DNA of 64,000 nucleotides from Kribbella flavida DSM 17836 (GTDB lineage: Bacteria > Actinomycetota > Actinomycetes > Propionibacteriales > Kribbellaceae), in NCBI RefSeq assembly GCF_000024345.1, contig NC_013729.1:4030001-4094000 (forward strand), in the 5' to 3' direction. The position numbers and the translations under genes were made by a program. This document shows positions 55,913-64,000 of the stretch, one piece after another. The notes beneath the pieces were generated by a model. That model worked only from the letters and a program-made list of their open reading frames with translations. It searched no databases and had not been told where the DNA came from. Position 1 is the first letter of the stretch. Every line of letters starts with the position of its first letter.

Positions 55913-56767
55913 ATGACGACCGAACTCTTCGACTACAGCCCCATCACCGAGCGGGCCGCGATCCACTGGCCGGGCGGCAAGCGGGTCGCCTTCTACGTCG
56001 GCCTGAACGTCGAGCACTTCCTGCTCGACCGACCGTCGACCAGCATCTGGCCGGCCGACCTGGTCCCGGACGCACTCAACTACGGCTGGCGCGACTACGG
56101 CGCCCGGGTCGGCATCTGGCGCACGATCGACGTTCTCGACCGGCACGGGGTACGGGCCAGCACGCTGCTCAACTCGATGGTCGCCGAGCAGAACCCGCAG
56201 ATCATCCGGGCCGGCGTGGAGCGCGACTGGGCCTGGCTCGCGCACGGCTCGACGAACTCGATCCTGCACACCGGCTACACCCGCGACGAGGAGCGCAAGG
56301 TCCTCACCGAGATCGCCGGCACGATCGAAGCCGCCACCGGCCGGCGTCCGAAGGGCTGGATGGGCCCCGGCCTCACCGAGACCTTCCACACCCCGGAGCT
56401 GCTCGCCGAGCTCGGCTTCGGCTACGTGCTCGACTGGACCAACGACGATCAGCCGTACCGGCTCACCGTGCCCGGCATGCTCAGCGTGCCGTACACGGTC
56501 GAGCTGAACGACCTGGGCCTGTTCCTGCGCGGCCTCACCGGGCCGGAATTCCTGCAGATGGTCAAGGACCAGTACGACGTACTCCGCGCCGACTCCGAGC
56601 ACAGCGGTCGGGTGATGGCGCTCGCGCTGCACCCCTTCGTCATCGGCCAGCCGTTCCGCGCGAAGTACCTCGACCTGGCCCTGGAGTACATCACCGCGCA
56701 GCCCGATGTCTGGCTCACCACCAGCGACGAGATCGCCGAGCACTACCGGAGCACGACCGCAGGCTGA
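55913..56767 (+). CDS. polysaccharide deacetylase-family (PuuE-like) protein
   Basis: A 284-residue protein with the NodB/polysaccharide-deacetylase barrel in its PuuE-like form: HWPGGKRVAFYVGLNVEHF, RDYGARVGIWRTIDVLDRHGVRASTLLN, AHGSTNSILHTGYTRDEER, GWMGPGLTETFHTPELLAELGFGYVLDW. Such proteins hydrolyse C-N bonds of small cyclic compounds as well as sugars. It is divergent from the MerR regulator and its promoter carries the operator, so it is likely induced by the MerR ligand, perhaps its substrate. Leaderless start at 55913. Confidence 0.83.
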   Translation: MTTELFDYSPITERAAIHWPGGKRVAFYVGLNVEHFLLDRPSTSIWPADLVPDALNYGWRDYGARVGIWRTIDVLDRHGVRASTLLNSMVAEQNPQIIRAGVERDWAWLAHGSTNSILHTGYTRDEERKVLTEIAGTIEAATGRRPKGWMGPGLTETFHTPELLAELGFGYVLDWTNDDQPYRLTVPGMLSVPYTVELNDLGLFLRGLTGPEFLQMVKDQYDVLRADSEHSGRVMALALHPFVIGQPFRAKYLDLALEYITAQPDVWLTTSDEIAEHYRSTTAG

Positions 56768-56801
56768 GCCCACCGGAAAGCTGGTCACATACTGTGGCGT
56801 A

Positions 56802-56823
56802 ACGATCGCGATCGTCCTATTCT
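56802..56823 (+). promoter_or_regulatory. palindrome and -10 of the L,D-transpeptidase promoter
   Basis: A perfect 14-bp palindrome ACGATCGCGATCGT (56802-56815) directly precedes a TATTCT -10 hexamer (56818-56823), 43 bp before the ATG. Its location in the promoter spacer suggests a repressor or response-regulator site. Confidence 0.45.
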
Positions 56824-56865
56824 CGTCGGGCGACGGCAGCCGCCGACAAGACGACGGGGAGCGGA

Positions 56866-57642
56866 ATGGGCAGGGCAGTGCGCAACCAGCGGGGCGGAAG
56901 CTCCGTGCCGGCGCTCGCCGTGCTCGCGCTGCTGGGCGGTGCCGGCGTGTTCGCACTGCTCGACGACGGCAAGCCCGACGTCGACCTGACGACGCTGGCC
57001 GCCTCGTCGACGCACGCGACCATCAGCGCCGCTCCGCCGGACGCGCAGCCGTTCGCCGGGACCGACGGCCTGGTCGTCCACCCGCGCGCCGAGACCGCCG
57101 TGTACTCCGCGCCCGAGGGCGAGCCGTTCGCCAAGATCGGGCCGAGCCAGTTCGGCCCGACCTGGCTGCCGGTCGTCGAGCGGACCGCCGGCTGGGTCCG
57201 GGTGCTGCTCCCGTCCAAGCCGAACCGCTCGACCGGCTGGCTGCCCGACGAGGACCTCGACCGGGCCTCCTCGCCGTACCTGATCCGCGTGCACACCGGT
57301 TCGCGCCGGCTGGAGCTGTTCGAGCGCGGCAAGCGCGTCGGCCGGTGGCGGGTGGGGGTCGGTGCCCGGAAGACCCCGACCCCGCCGGGACGGACGTTCG
57401 TGCTCGGCTCGATCGTGGATCCGCACCGGTCGGCCTCACCGGTGGTGCTGCCGCTGGGTGCGCACAGTCCGACGCTCGACACGTACGGCGGCGGTCCCGG
57501 TACGGTCGCGATCCACGGCTGGCCGCGGGCGGACGTGTTCGGCGCCGCGATCAGCGCCGGCTGTGTGCGCGTCCCGCAGGCGGCCCTGGTCCGACTTCAG
57601 CGCGTCCCGCTCGGGACGCTCGTTCTGATCGACAGCTTGTAG
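56866..57642 (+). CDS. L,D-transpeptidase (YkuD)
   Basis: A 258-residue exported enzyme that cross-links peptidoglycan or attaches proteins through 3-3 bonds. A membrane anchor is at ~13-33 (VPALAVLALLGGAGVFALL), then an SH3-like/linker region (TAVYSAPEGEPFAKIG, RTAGWVRVLLPSKPN), and a YkuD domain at ~145-258. The catalytic residues are in IHGWPRADVFGAAISAGCVRVP, with the Cys as nucleophile and His upstream. GGGGAG lies before the ATG. A second exported protein gene follows. Confidence 0.9.
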   Translation: MGRAVRNQRGGSSVPALAVLALLGGAGVFALLDDGKPDVDLTTLAASSTHATISAAPPDAQPFAGTDGLVVHPRAETAVYSAPEGEPFAKIGPSQFGPTWLPVVERTAGWVRVLLPSKPNRSTGWLPDEDLDRASSPYLIRVHTGSRRLELFERGKRVGRWRVGVGARKTPTPPGRTFVLGSIVDPHRSASPVVLPLGAHSPTLDTYGGGPGTVAIHGWPRADVFGAAISAGCVRVPQAALVRLQRVPLGTLVLIDSL

Positions 57643-57669
57643 GTGTGGCTCACAGTGAGGATGCCCCAG

Positions 57670-58569
57670 ATGCGACGACACCTCGTTCCGACGGCTCTGA
57701 CGGCGACGGCCGTGACCGGGCTCGTCACGCTGACCCTGGTGGCCGGCGCGCCGACCGGCAACGCCGCCGACCGGCCCAGCTCGGCGTACGCGATCGGTGC
57801 GGACGGGCAGGTCCCGGTCCAGAAGACGCCGTACGTCGAGTCGCGGGACGGCCGTCAGCGCAGTTCGTCGGCGCTCGAGCTGCCGAAGAACGCGCTGGTG
57901 TCGGCACGGGCCGCGACCGTGACGGCCGGGAACGACAAGGCGGCCGTCGAGCTGCTCGACGTGACCGTCGGCCGGGGAGCGCTCAGCACAGTGAAGCTGC
58001 CGCCGGAGCTGAAGAAGTCCTGCGCCTCGCTGCCGGCCCAGGGCGCCGGCGACCTGCCGGTGCCGGACCTGCCGCTGCCTGATCTCGGCCTGCCGCTGCC
58101 GGGTCTCAGCACGGGCGACCTGCCGGTGAAGAACCTGCCGGCCCTGTGCGACCTGCTGCTGACGCCACCGGCCTCGCTGCTCGGCATCGACTCGATCAAC
58201 GTGTGGTGTGCCGGTGATCGCGGCGGGGTCGACCTGGGATCGCTGACTCTGCTGGGTCAGCGGATCCAGGTCCCCACCACCGAGCAGGGCGCGACCATCC
58301 CGGCGGCGCCGCTGGCGACCATCACCGTCAACGACCAGGCGGAGCGCTCGGACGGTTCGTTCACCGTCACCGGGCTGACGATCAACCTCGGCGACGGCGC
58401 GCAGGTCATCCGGCTCGCGTCGGCGACCTGCGCCAAGCCGGCCGCCCGGCCCACGCCGACGCCCGAGCCAACCGACCCGCCGCGGCCGACGATGCCCCCC
58501 GAGACCGAGCACCCGCCGGCCGCGCCCGTGCCCAGCCCGATCAAGACCCATCACCCGGTGACCGGCTGA
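57670..58569 (+). CDS. secreted Pro-rich protein, function unknown
   Basis: A 299-residue exported protein. A signal peptide ends near residue 33 (LVAGAPTGNAAD). The mature part has a beta-rich domain (SALELPKNALVSARAATVTAGND), an unusual Pro/Leu/Asp repeat (DLPVPDLPLPDLGLPLPG), two pairs of Cys, a second beta domain and a ~45-residue Pro/Thr-rich C-terminal tail. It follows the L,D-transpeptidase by 27 bp and may share its transcript; co-export of a wall-linked protein with its cross-linking enzyme is plausible. ATG at 57670 is chosen over 57661 on ribosome-site spacing. Confidence 0.72.
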   Translation: MRRHLVPTALTATAVTGLVTLTLVAGAPTGNAADRPSSAYAIGADGQVPVQKTPYVESRDGRQRSSSALELPKNALVSARAATVTAGNDKAAVELLDVTVGRGALSTVKLPPELKKSCASLPAQGAGDLPVPDLPLPDLGLPLPGLSTGDLPVKNLPALCDLLLTPPASLLGIDSINVWCAGDRGGVDLGSLTLLGQRIQVPTTEQGATIPAAPLATITVNDQAERSDGSFTVTGLTINLGDGAQVIRLASATCAKPAARPTPTPEPTDPPRPTMPPETEHPPAAPVPSPIKTHHPVTG

Positions 58570-58602
58570 CCTCACCGGCGCCAGGGCCACCGCCGTAGTA
58601 CG

Positions 58603-59310
58603 TCAGCTGAGGGCCAGCTCCGGGTAGGCCTCGGCCGGGCCGGCTGCCACGGCGGCCTTCGCGTCCCGGGCGCCCTGGTCGGCCAGGATCTCCAGGACGC
58701 CGGACTGCACGCCGTCCAAGCTGATCCGCACGATGTCGGCCGGGTCGTTCTTCGGGACGTCCCAGCCGGCCATCATGTCGGTGTCGGTCGCCCCCAGCAG
58801 CACGCCGGTCACCTGGGTGCGCTGCGCGGCCAGCTCGAGCCGGACGCTGTTGGTGAGGCTCCACTGGGCCGACTTCGCCGCGGCGTACGCGCCGGCGCCG
58901 GGGTACGCCCGCCACGAGAGCGCGGACAGCACGTTCAGGATCGCTCCTCCCCCGTTGCGGCCGAGGATCGGCGCGAACGCCCGGACCATCGCGAGCGTGC
59001 CGTAGAAGTGCGTGCCCAGCTCACGCTGGATCTCGGCCAGGTCGCCGGTCACCAGGTTCTGGTACGTGCTGATGCCGGCGTTGTTGATCAGCACATCCAC
59101 GTCCTGCGCGGCGGCGGCCACCGCGTCGACGGACTGCTGGTCGGTGATGTCGAGCCGCAGCACCTCGACGCCGGGCAGGTCGACCGCCTCCGGCGTCCGC
59201 GCGGTCGCGTAGACCTTGCGGGCGCCACGCTCCAGCAGCTGCTGGGCGAAGTGCCGGCCGAGGCCGCGGTTGGCGCCGGTGACGAGGGCGGTGCTTCCGG
59301 ACAGTTCCAC
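58603..59310 (-). CDS. SDR-family oxidoreductase
   Basis: A 235-residue short-chain dehydrogenase. NAD(P)-binding TGANRGLGRHFAQQLLERG at ~9-27, NNAGIST at ~76, catalytic Ser in SALSW at ~128 and YAAAKSAQW at ~141 with Tyr and Lys. The substrate is unknown. The GTG start at 59310 follows AAGGAA. Divergent from an AraC regulator 109 bp away, with a TAGGGT -10 at 59344-59349 on its strand, so it is likely that regulator's target. Confidence 0.87.
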   Translation of the reverse strand: MELSGSTALVTGANRGLGRHFAQQLLERGARKVYATARTPEAVDLPGVEVLRLDITDQQSVDAVAAAAQDVDVLINNAGISTYQNLVTGDLAEIQRELGTHFYGTLAMVRAFAPILGRNGGGAILNVLSALSWRAYPGAGAYAAAKSAQWSLTNSVRLELAAQRTQVTGVLLGATDTDMMAGWDVPKNDPADIVRISLDGVQSGVLEILADQGARDAKAAVAAGPAEAYPELALS

Positions 59311-59419
59311 AGGAGGTTCCTTTCGAACGGAGTTGACATGACCACCCTAGGAACCACCAACTGAGTCACACGATGATCGATCGCCGCAGATCCATAGCCG
59401 TCTGTGTCATCCTTGCGGC

Positions 59420-60367
59420 ATGGACTTGTTGGCCGATGTACTCGCCGTCGCCGGGGTGCGCGGCACGCTGGGCGCCCGGATCGAGGCCGCCGATCCGTGG
59501 GGCCTGACCTGGCGCGGCGTCGAGGACGCCGCCTTCTACGCGGTCACGGCCGGTACGGCGTGGCTCAGCGTCCCTGGGCGCGAGCCGTTGCAACTGCTGC
59601 CCGGCGATGTGGTGCTGCTGCCGACCGGCCCGGACCACGCCATCAGCAGCGCACCGGGAGTCTGGGCGCCGGACTGCGACCCGTCCGCCGCGGAGCACGC
59701 CCGGCGGACCGGCGGCGTGATCCGGTTCGGCGAGGGCGAGGTCCGCACCCACCTGCTGGTGGCGGCGTACGCGCACGACCCGGCGGTCTCGACGCAGATG
59801 CTGACCCTGCTACCGGAGGTGGTGCACCTCCGCGGCGACCACGGCGGCACCTGCCTGGACGACACGCTCCGCGTACTCGCGCGCGAGCTGGCCTACCCGC
59901 AGGCCGCGTCATCGGTGGTGATCGACAAGCTCGCCGACATCCTGCTCATCCAGCTGCTGCGGGTTTGGCTCGCGGGCCGGCCGGAAGAGACGAAGCACTC
60001 GTGGCTGGCAGTGCTCGACGACCCGCTGCTGACCGAGGCGCTGACCAAGCTGCACCAGGACCCGGCCCGGCCGTGGACCACCGAACTGCTGGCCTCCGAG
60101 CTCACGATCTCGCGGTCGACACTCGCTCGCCGCTTCCTCGCGGTCATCGGCCAGAGTCCGGGCAGCTATCTGACGCAGTGGCGGATGGACCTCGCCGCCC
60201 GCCGCCTGCGCGACAGCGACGACACCCTGGAGTCGATCGCGCGCTCGGTCGGCTACACCTCGGTCTACGCGTTCAGCCGCGCGTTCAGCCGAGCCCGCGG
60301 CGTACCGCCGGGCCGGTACCGGATCACCGCCCGCGCCGACCTCGACGGAGTACTGGCTAGAGCTTGA
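59420..60367 (+). CDS. AraC-family regulator with cupin N-terminal domain
   Basis: A 315-residue regulator. Residues ~10-170 form a cupin-type sensing domain ([29 protein letters not shown]); residues ~205-305 hold the AraC double helix-turn-helix ([67 protein letters not shown]). Divergent from the SDR gene. CATCCT, a near -10 match, lies 6 nt before the ATG. It overlaps the convergent mshC by 11 bp. Confidence 0.88.
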   Translation: MDLLADVLAVAGVRGTLGARIEAADPWGLTWRGVEDAAFYAVTAGTAWLSVPGREPLQLLPGDVVLLPTGPDHAISSAPGVWAPDCDPSAAEHARRTGGVIRFGEGEVRTHLLVAAYAHDPAVSTQMLTLLPEVVHLRGDHGGTCLDDTLRVLARELAYPQAASSVVIDKLADILLIQLLRVWLAGRPEETKHSWLAVLDDPLLTEALTKLHQDPARPWTTELLASELTISRSTLARRFLAVIGQSPGSYLTQWRMDLAARRLRDSDDTLESIARSVGYTSVYAFSRAFSRARGVPPGRYRITARADLDGVLARA

Positions 60368-61577
60368 TCCCGAGCAGTGCGTCGACGGCCAGGGCGACCA
60401 GGGCGGACGCCTCGGGGTCGTCGCCGTTGGTCTCGGCCCACTGGTCGATCGCGGCCAGCGCGGCGGTCGTGTCGAGGTCGTTGGTGAGAGCGGCACGCAG
60501 CGCGTCGACCGCGGCGGGGCCGTCCGGGCCGGTGCCGCGGGTGATCGCGCCCCGCCAGACGTCGAGGCGCTCCTGCGCGTCGAGCAGCTCCGAGTCGGTC
60601 CAGAACCAGTCGGTCCGGTAGTGGTGCGCCAGCAGCGCCAGCCGGATCGCCATCGGGTCCGACCCGGCCTGCCGCTCCCGGGACACCAGCACCAGGTTGC
60701 CCTTCGACTTCGACATCTTCTCGCCGTCCAGGCCGACCATCGCCTGGTGCACGTACGCGCGGGCGAACGGGTGCTGCCCGGTCGCGCACTGCGCCTCGCT
60801 CGCCGACATCTCGTGGTGCGGGAAGATCAGGTCGGACCCGCCGCCCTGGACGTCGATCGTCATGCCCAGGTACTGCAGCGCGATCGCCGAGCACTCGATG
60901 TGCCAGCCCGGCCGGCCGCGGCCGAACGGCGAGTCCCAGGCCGGTTCGCCCGGCCGCTCCTGCTGCCAGACCAGGCAGTCCAGCGGGTCCCGCTTGCCCT
61001 CCCGGTCCGGATCGCCGCCGCGCTCGCCGAACAGCGTGCGCATCGTGTCCGCGTCGTACGACGAGATGCCGCCGAACGCCGGGTCCGCCTTCACCGCGAA
61101 GTACAGGTCGCCGTCGACGTCGTAGACCGCGCCGGCCTGCTGGAGCTCGGCGATCCGCTCGACCACCAGCGGGATCGACTCCACCACGCCGACGTACTCC
61201 TGCGGCGGGATCACCCGCAGCGCGGTCATGTCGTCGCGGAACAGCTGGATCTCCCGCTCGGCCAGGTCGGTCCACTCCACCCCGGTCGCGGTCGCCCGCT
61301 CGAGCAGCGGGTCGTCCACGTCGGTGATGTTCTGGGTGTAGTGCACGGTGTACCCGGCGTCGCGCCAGAGCCGGTTGACCAGGTCGAAGGTGACGTACGT
61401 CGCCGCGTGCCCCATGTGGGTCGCGTCGTACGGCGTGATGCCGCAGACGTACATCCGGGCCGGGCCGTCCGGGCCGGGCGGCACCTCGACCAGGCCGCCG
61501 GACGCGGTGTCGTAGAGGCGAAGACGCCGGGCCGGCCCGGGTACGACCGGGATGTCTGGTTTCGTCCACGCCTGCAT
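60357..61577 (-). CDS. mshC: cysteine:glucosaminyl-inositol ligase (mycothiol synthesis)
   Basis: A 406-residue class I aminoacyl-tRNA-synthetase-like enzyme that joins cysteine to GlcN-inositol using ATP, the third committed step of mycothiol synthesis. Zinc and cysteine-binding [17 protein letters not shown] at ~45-61 replaces the HIGH motif; [11 protein letters not shown] and [13 protein letters not shown] at ~225-265 supply other ligands; the KMSKS motif is [10 protein letters not shown] at ~285. It lacks the anticodon-binding domain of cysteinyl-tRNA synthetase. TAGGCT 7 nt upstream indicates a leaderless mRNA. By gene order it belongs with PAC2 and the SCO1664-like gene. Confidence 0.96.
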   Translation of the reverse strand: MQAWTKPDIPVVPGPARRLRLYDTASGGLVEVPPGPDGPARMYVCGITPYDATHMGHAATYVTFDLVNRLWRDAGYTVHYTQNITDVDDPLLERATATGVEWTDLAEREIQLFRDDMTALRVIPPQEYVGVVESIPLVVERIAELQQAGAVYDVDGDLYFAVKADPAFGGISSYDADTMRTLFGERGGDPDREGKRDPLDCLVWQQERPGEPAWDSPFGRGRPGWHIECSAIALQYLGMTIDVQGGGSDLIFPHHEMSASEAQCATGQHPFARAYVHQAMVGLDGEKMSKSKGNLVLVSRERQAGSDPMAIRLALLAHHYRTDWFWTDSELLDAQERLDVWRGAITRGTGPDGPAAVDALRAALTNDLDTTAALAAIDQWAETNGDDPEASALVALAVDALLGIKL

Positions 61578-61584
61578 GGGACGG

Positions 61585-61590
61585 AGCCTA
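61585..61590 (-). promoter_or_regulatory. -10 element TAGGCT of a leaderless promoter
   Basis: TAGGCT fits TANNNT and ends 7 nt before the ATG at 61577 of mshC. Confidence 0.5.
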
Positions 61591-61716
61591 TCCAGTCAGC
61601 GAACTGGAGCCACCCGGAGGTTCCATTCTCCGGCCCGGCGCGCGATCCGCGGGATGCTGCGGTATAACGCCCACGCGGTGCTCACCCTCGACCTGAGGTT
61701 CACCTCTGGCGGTGCT

Positions 61717-62529
61717 TCAGCCTTGGCCGCGGAAGGCCCGTTCGGCGTACGCCGTGAAGGGGGTGGGTTTGCGGCCGAGCACCTGCTCGACCCCGTCGGC
61801 CGGCGTCGCCAGGTGGCCGGCCCGCATCAGCGCGAACATCGCGTTCAGCGACTGCACAGCCTCGTCCGGGTAGCGTTCGGCGCGAAGCTCCTCGGCGTAC
61901 TGGGCCGGCGAGATCTCGACGTACTCGATCGGCCGTCCGGCGACCCGCGAGATCACCGCGGCCGCCTCGGCGAAGGTCAGCGCGTCCGGGCCGGACGCGT
62001 CGTAGATCCGGCCGGCGTGACCGTCGGCGGTGAGCAGCACGGCCATCAGGTCGGCCAGGTCCTCGAGGTCGACGAACGGCTCCCCCACCTCTGCCATCGG
62101 CAGCGCGAGCCGGCCGGCCTCGATCGGCGCCGCCCAGAGGTCCTCGGTGAAGTTCTGGCTGAAGTTGTTCGCCCGCACGATCGTCCAGTCCACCCCCGAC
62201 GCCCGCACCGCGCGCTCCGCCTCGGCCATTCCAGCGCCGAAGGTCCCGGCCGCCTGGTCGAGGCCGCGCCCGGACAGGACCACGAACCGCCCGGTCCCCG
62301 CGGCAACCGCCTGGCTGACGAACGGCTCGATCACCTCCGTCTCCTCCGGCGCGACCAGGTAGACCGCCGACACCCCCTGCACGGCGTCCGCCCACGTCCC
62401 ACGGTCCTGCCAGTCGAACCGCGTCTGCGCCGACCGCGAACCGGCCCGCACCTCCACCCCTCGCGCGCGCAGCCGCTGCACCACCCGGCGCCCGCTCTTG
62501 CCCGTTGCTCCCAGCACCAAAATCGTCAT
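61717..62529 (-). CDS. NmrA/atypical-SDR NAD(P)-binding protein
   Basis: A 270-residue Rossmann-fold protein: ILVLGATGKSGRRVVQRLRARG at ~3-24 is the NmrA-type dinucleotide motif, and WTIVRANNFSQNFTEDLW at ~130 is a family hallmark. It resembles TMR-type NAD(P)H-binding oxidoreductases. The start is a near -10 match (TTGACT) 6 nt before the ATG. Divergent from a second AraC regulator 111 bp away. Substrate unknown. Confidence 0.85.
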   Translation of the reverse strand: MTILVLGATGKSGRRVVQRLRARGVEVRAGSRSAQTRFDWQDRGTWADAVQGVSAVYLVAPEETEVIEPFVSQAVAAGTGRFVVLSGRGLDQAAGTFGAGMAEAERAVRASGVDWTIVRANNFSQNFTEDLWAAPIEAGRLALPMAEVGEPFVDLEDLADLMAVLLTADGHAGRIYDASGPDALTFAEAAAVISRVAGRPIEYVEISPAQYAEELRAERYPDEAVQSLNAMFALMRAGHLATPADGVEQVLGRKPTPFTAYAERAFRGQG

Positions 62530-62628
62530 GCCCCGAGTCAACCGGCGGCGGCCGCGGCGGGCCATGGCCGGGAGTTCGCCGCCCATGTCCGTCCGTCCCA
62601 GCCGCCCGGAGTTGTCCCCGCGCCCACC

Positions 62629-62634
62629 TATCGT
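62629..62634 (+). promoter_or_regulatory. -10 element TATCGT of a leaderless promoter
   Basis: TATCGT fits TANNNT and ends 6 nt before the GTG at 62641 of the AraC regulator. Confidence 0.5.
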
Positions 62635-62640
62635 GGAGGC

Positions 62641-63531
62641 GTGGAACCCCTCGACGACCTCCTGCGCAGTGTCCGCGCCGACGGTGCCGTTCTCGGTACG
62701 CCGGTGCTGGCGGCGCCGTACGCGCTGCGCTTCGTCGACGGCGCGGCCCTGACCTTGATCGCCCCGCTGCGCGGCGAGGCGTGGATCGTTGCCGACGGCA
62801 CACCGGTGGTGGTCCGTCCCGGGGACACCGCGGTCGTGCGCGGCCCGGAACCGTTCGTCGTCACCGACGACCCGGACCGCCGGGGCGAGACCGTCGACGT
62901 GCTCTGCGACGGCACCGTCCAGGGCTCCAGCACGCCGTACGACGAGTCGGCGGCCGGCACAGTCCTGCTCGCCGGCGCGGCCCACGTCCGCCAGGAGCTG
63001 CCGAGCCGGCTCCTGCGCGACCTGCCCCGGGCGGTCGTCGTCCCGGCGGACCACGACTGCGCACCGCTGCGGGACTACCTCGAGCAGCGGATCGCGGCCG
63101 GCATGCACGGCCGCCGGGTGGTGCTCGACCGGCTGATCGACTGGCTGCTGATCTGTGCCCTGCGCGACTGGTTCGAGCAGAATTCCACGCCCTGGTACCG
63201 CGCGGCCGGCGACGCCACCGTCGGCCCGGTCCTCCAGGCGCTGCACGACGCCCCCGCCGCGCCCTGGACGCTCGCCTCGCTCGCGGGCGTCGCCGGCGTC
63301 TCCCGGACGACGCTGGCCCGGCGCTTCACCGACCTGATCGGCGAGCCGCCGCTGACCTACCTGACCGAGCTGAGGATGACGCTCGCCACCCAGCTGCTGG
63401 CCGAGCCGGACGCCACCGTGGCCCGCGTCGCCCGCCGGGTCGGGTACGCCGACGCCTTCAGCTTCAGCGCCGCCTTCAAGCGCGAACGCGGCGTCAGCCC
63501 GAGCACCTACCTGACCTCACAGCCCGCCTGA
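62641..63531 (+). CDS. AraC-family regulator with cupin N-terminal domain, second copy
   Basis: A 296-residue regulator with the same plan as the AraC gene at 59.4 kb. The cupin part is at ~20-150 (AWIVADGTPVVVRPGDTAVVRGPEPFVV); the double helix-turn-helix is at ~195-290 (SLAGVAGVSRTTLARRFTDLIGEPPLTYLTELRMTLATQLL, VGYADAFSFSAAFKRERGVSPSTYL). The two proteins are clearly related. The leaderless -10 fixes the GTG start. Divergent from the NmrA-type gene, its likely target. Confidence 0.88.
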   Translation: MEPLDDLLRSVRADGAVLGTPVLAAPYALRFVDGAALTLIAPLRGEAWIVADGTPVVVRPGDTAVVRGPEPFVVTDDPDRRGETVDVLCDGTVQGSSTPYDESAAGTVLLAGAAHVRQELPSRLLRDLPRAVVVPADHDCAPLRDYLEQRIAAGMHGRRVVLDRLIDWLLICALRDWFEQNSTPWYRAAGDATVGPVLQALHDAPAAPWTLASLAGVAGVSRTTLARRFTDLIGEPPLTYLTELRMTLATQLLAEPDATVARVARRVGYADAFSFSAAFKRERGVSPSTYLTSQPA

Positions 63532-63554
63532 CGAGCCCCGAAACCCGCTCCGGG

Positions 63555-64000
63555 TCAGAACGCCGGCCAGGGAATCGCGGGCCAGTCGTCGCTCGGGTAC
63601 GGGAACGTGCCGGTCTTCAGCAGCGAAGCGCAGCGCTCCCGGGTCGCCGACAGCTCGACCCCGGTGATCAGCTCGCACAGCTCCGTGCCGAGCTTGCCGG
63701 CCAGGCCGTCGGCCAGCTTGCGCACGTCCTCCAGCAGCTCCGCCGGCACCGGATCGCCGGCCCAGCCCCACAGCACCGTGCGCAGCTTGTCGTCGGCGTT
63801 GAAGGTCACCCCGTGGTCGACGCCGAACACCCGCCCGTCGCCCGGGTTCAGCACGTGACCGCCCTTGCGGTCGGCATTGTTGACCACGGCATCGAACACC
63901 GCCATCCGGCGCAGCTGCTCGTTGTCGGCGTGCACGAGGGTGACCGGGTTGTGCCGTCCGTCGAGCGCGTCCAGCACGCCGACCCAGCCGGCCGGCACCC
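63555..64000 (-). CDS. SCO1664-like kinase-fold protein, 3' part, cut by the window edge
   Basis: The last 148 or so residues of a protein running off the right edge. HNPVTLVHADNEQLRRMAVFDAVVNNADRKGGHVL carries the HADN and NNADRK motifs of a PI3/4-kinase-like fold, and GRVFGVDHGVTFNADDKLRTVLWGW the later D-H-G motif. This actinobacterial family is encoded beside mshC (SCO1664 next to SCO1663), which fits the location. Its substrate is unknown and the start lies outside the window. Confidence 0.8.
   Translation of the reverse strand, partial: VPAGWVGVLDALDGRHNPVTLVHADNEQLRRMAVFDAVVNNADRKGGHVLNPGDGRVFGVDHGVTFNADDKLRTVLWGWAGDPVPAELLEDVRKLADGLAGKLGTELCELITGVELSATRERCASLLKTGTFPYPSDDWPAIPWPAF

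Overview
The window is very GC-rich, densely packed actinobacterial chromosome. Mycothiol ligase MshC, a coproporphyrin-type ferrochelatase, DUF3159/DUF3710/DUF3093/DUF4193 proteins and a SigK/RskA pair point to a soil actinomycete of the Nocardioidales, most like Kribbella; the genus is an inference from gene content and order. I see no rRNA, tRNA, insertion sequence, phage gene or CRISPR array. Both edges cut genes.

Layout. 0-9 kb: DUF402 protein, secreted hydrolase, CPA1 antiporter with a UBP zinc finger, HIT protein, an ECF42-type sigma module (YCII protein, sigma factor and a mycothiol-dependent-type enzyme under a duplicated promoter), HEAT protein and a secreted metzincin. 9-20 kb: TSUP permease, aconitase with a candidate iron box, an LLM oxidoreductase and a 1,905-residue two-ended low-complexity protein of unknown function. 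19.7-30 kb: a block collinear with Mycobacterium tuberculosis Rv2689c-Rv2701c: TRAM RNA methyltransferase, APC permease (frameshifted here), two TrkA proteins, DUF3159, OB-fold, DUF3710, dut, DUF3093, DUF4193, suhB. 30-45 kb: ferrochelatase, MFS, TRIC channel, kinase-like protein, peptide deformylase, FdhD, sigK-rskA, SbcC/SbcD-like pair, GNAT, HAD, methyltransferase and a second ECF sigma/anti-sigma-like pair beside a region-4-only sigma fragment. 45.8-53.7 kb: a peptide ABC transporter operon in an unusual order with two binding proteins. 53.7-64 kb: the PAC2/mshC/SCO1664-like neighbourhood, interrupted by a MerR-deacetylase pair, an L,D-transpeptidase and two oxidoreductase/AraC divergent pairs.

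Regulation is unusually readable. Eleven genes have a TANNNT -10 element exactly 6 or 7 nt before the start codon, indicating leaderless transcripts. The ECF42 module and its neighbour share an exact promoter at identical spacing. The MerR pair has a dyad inside a 20-bp promoter spacer, sigK has a SigK-like promoter, and acnA has an IdeR/DmdR-like box. Several long perfect hairpins mark transcript ends.

Limits: all calls come from reading the sequence. Family names rest on motifs and gene order, start codons on Shine-Dalgarno or -10 spacing, and no database or structure search was run.
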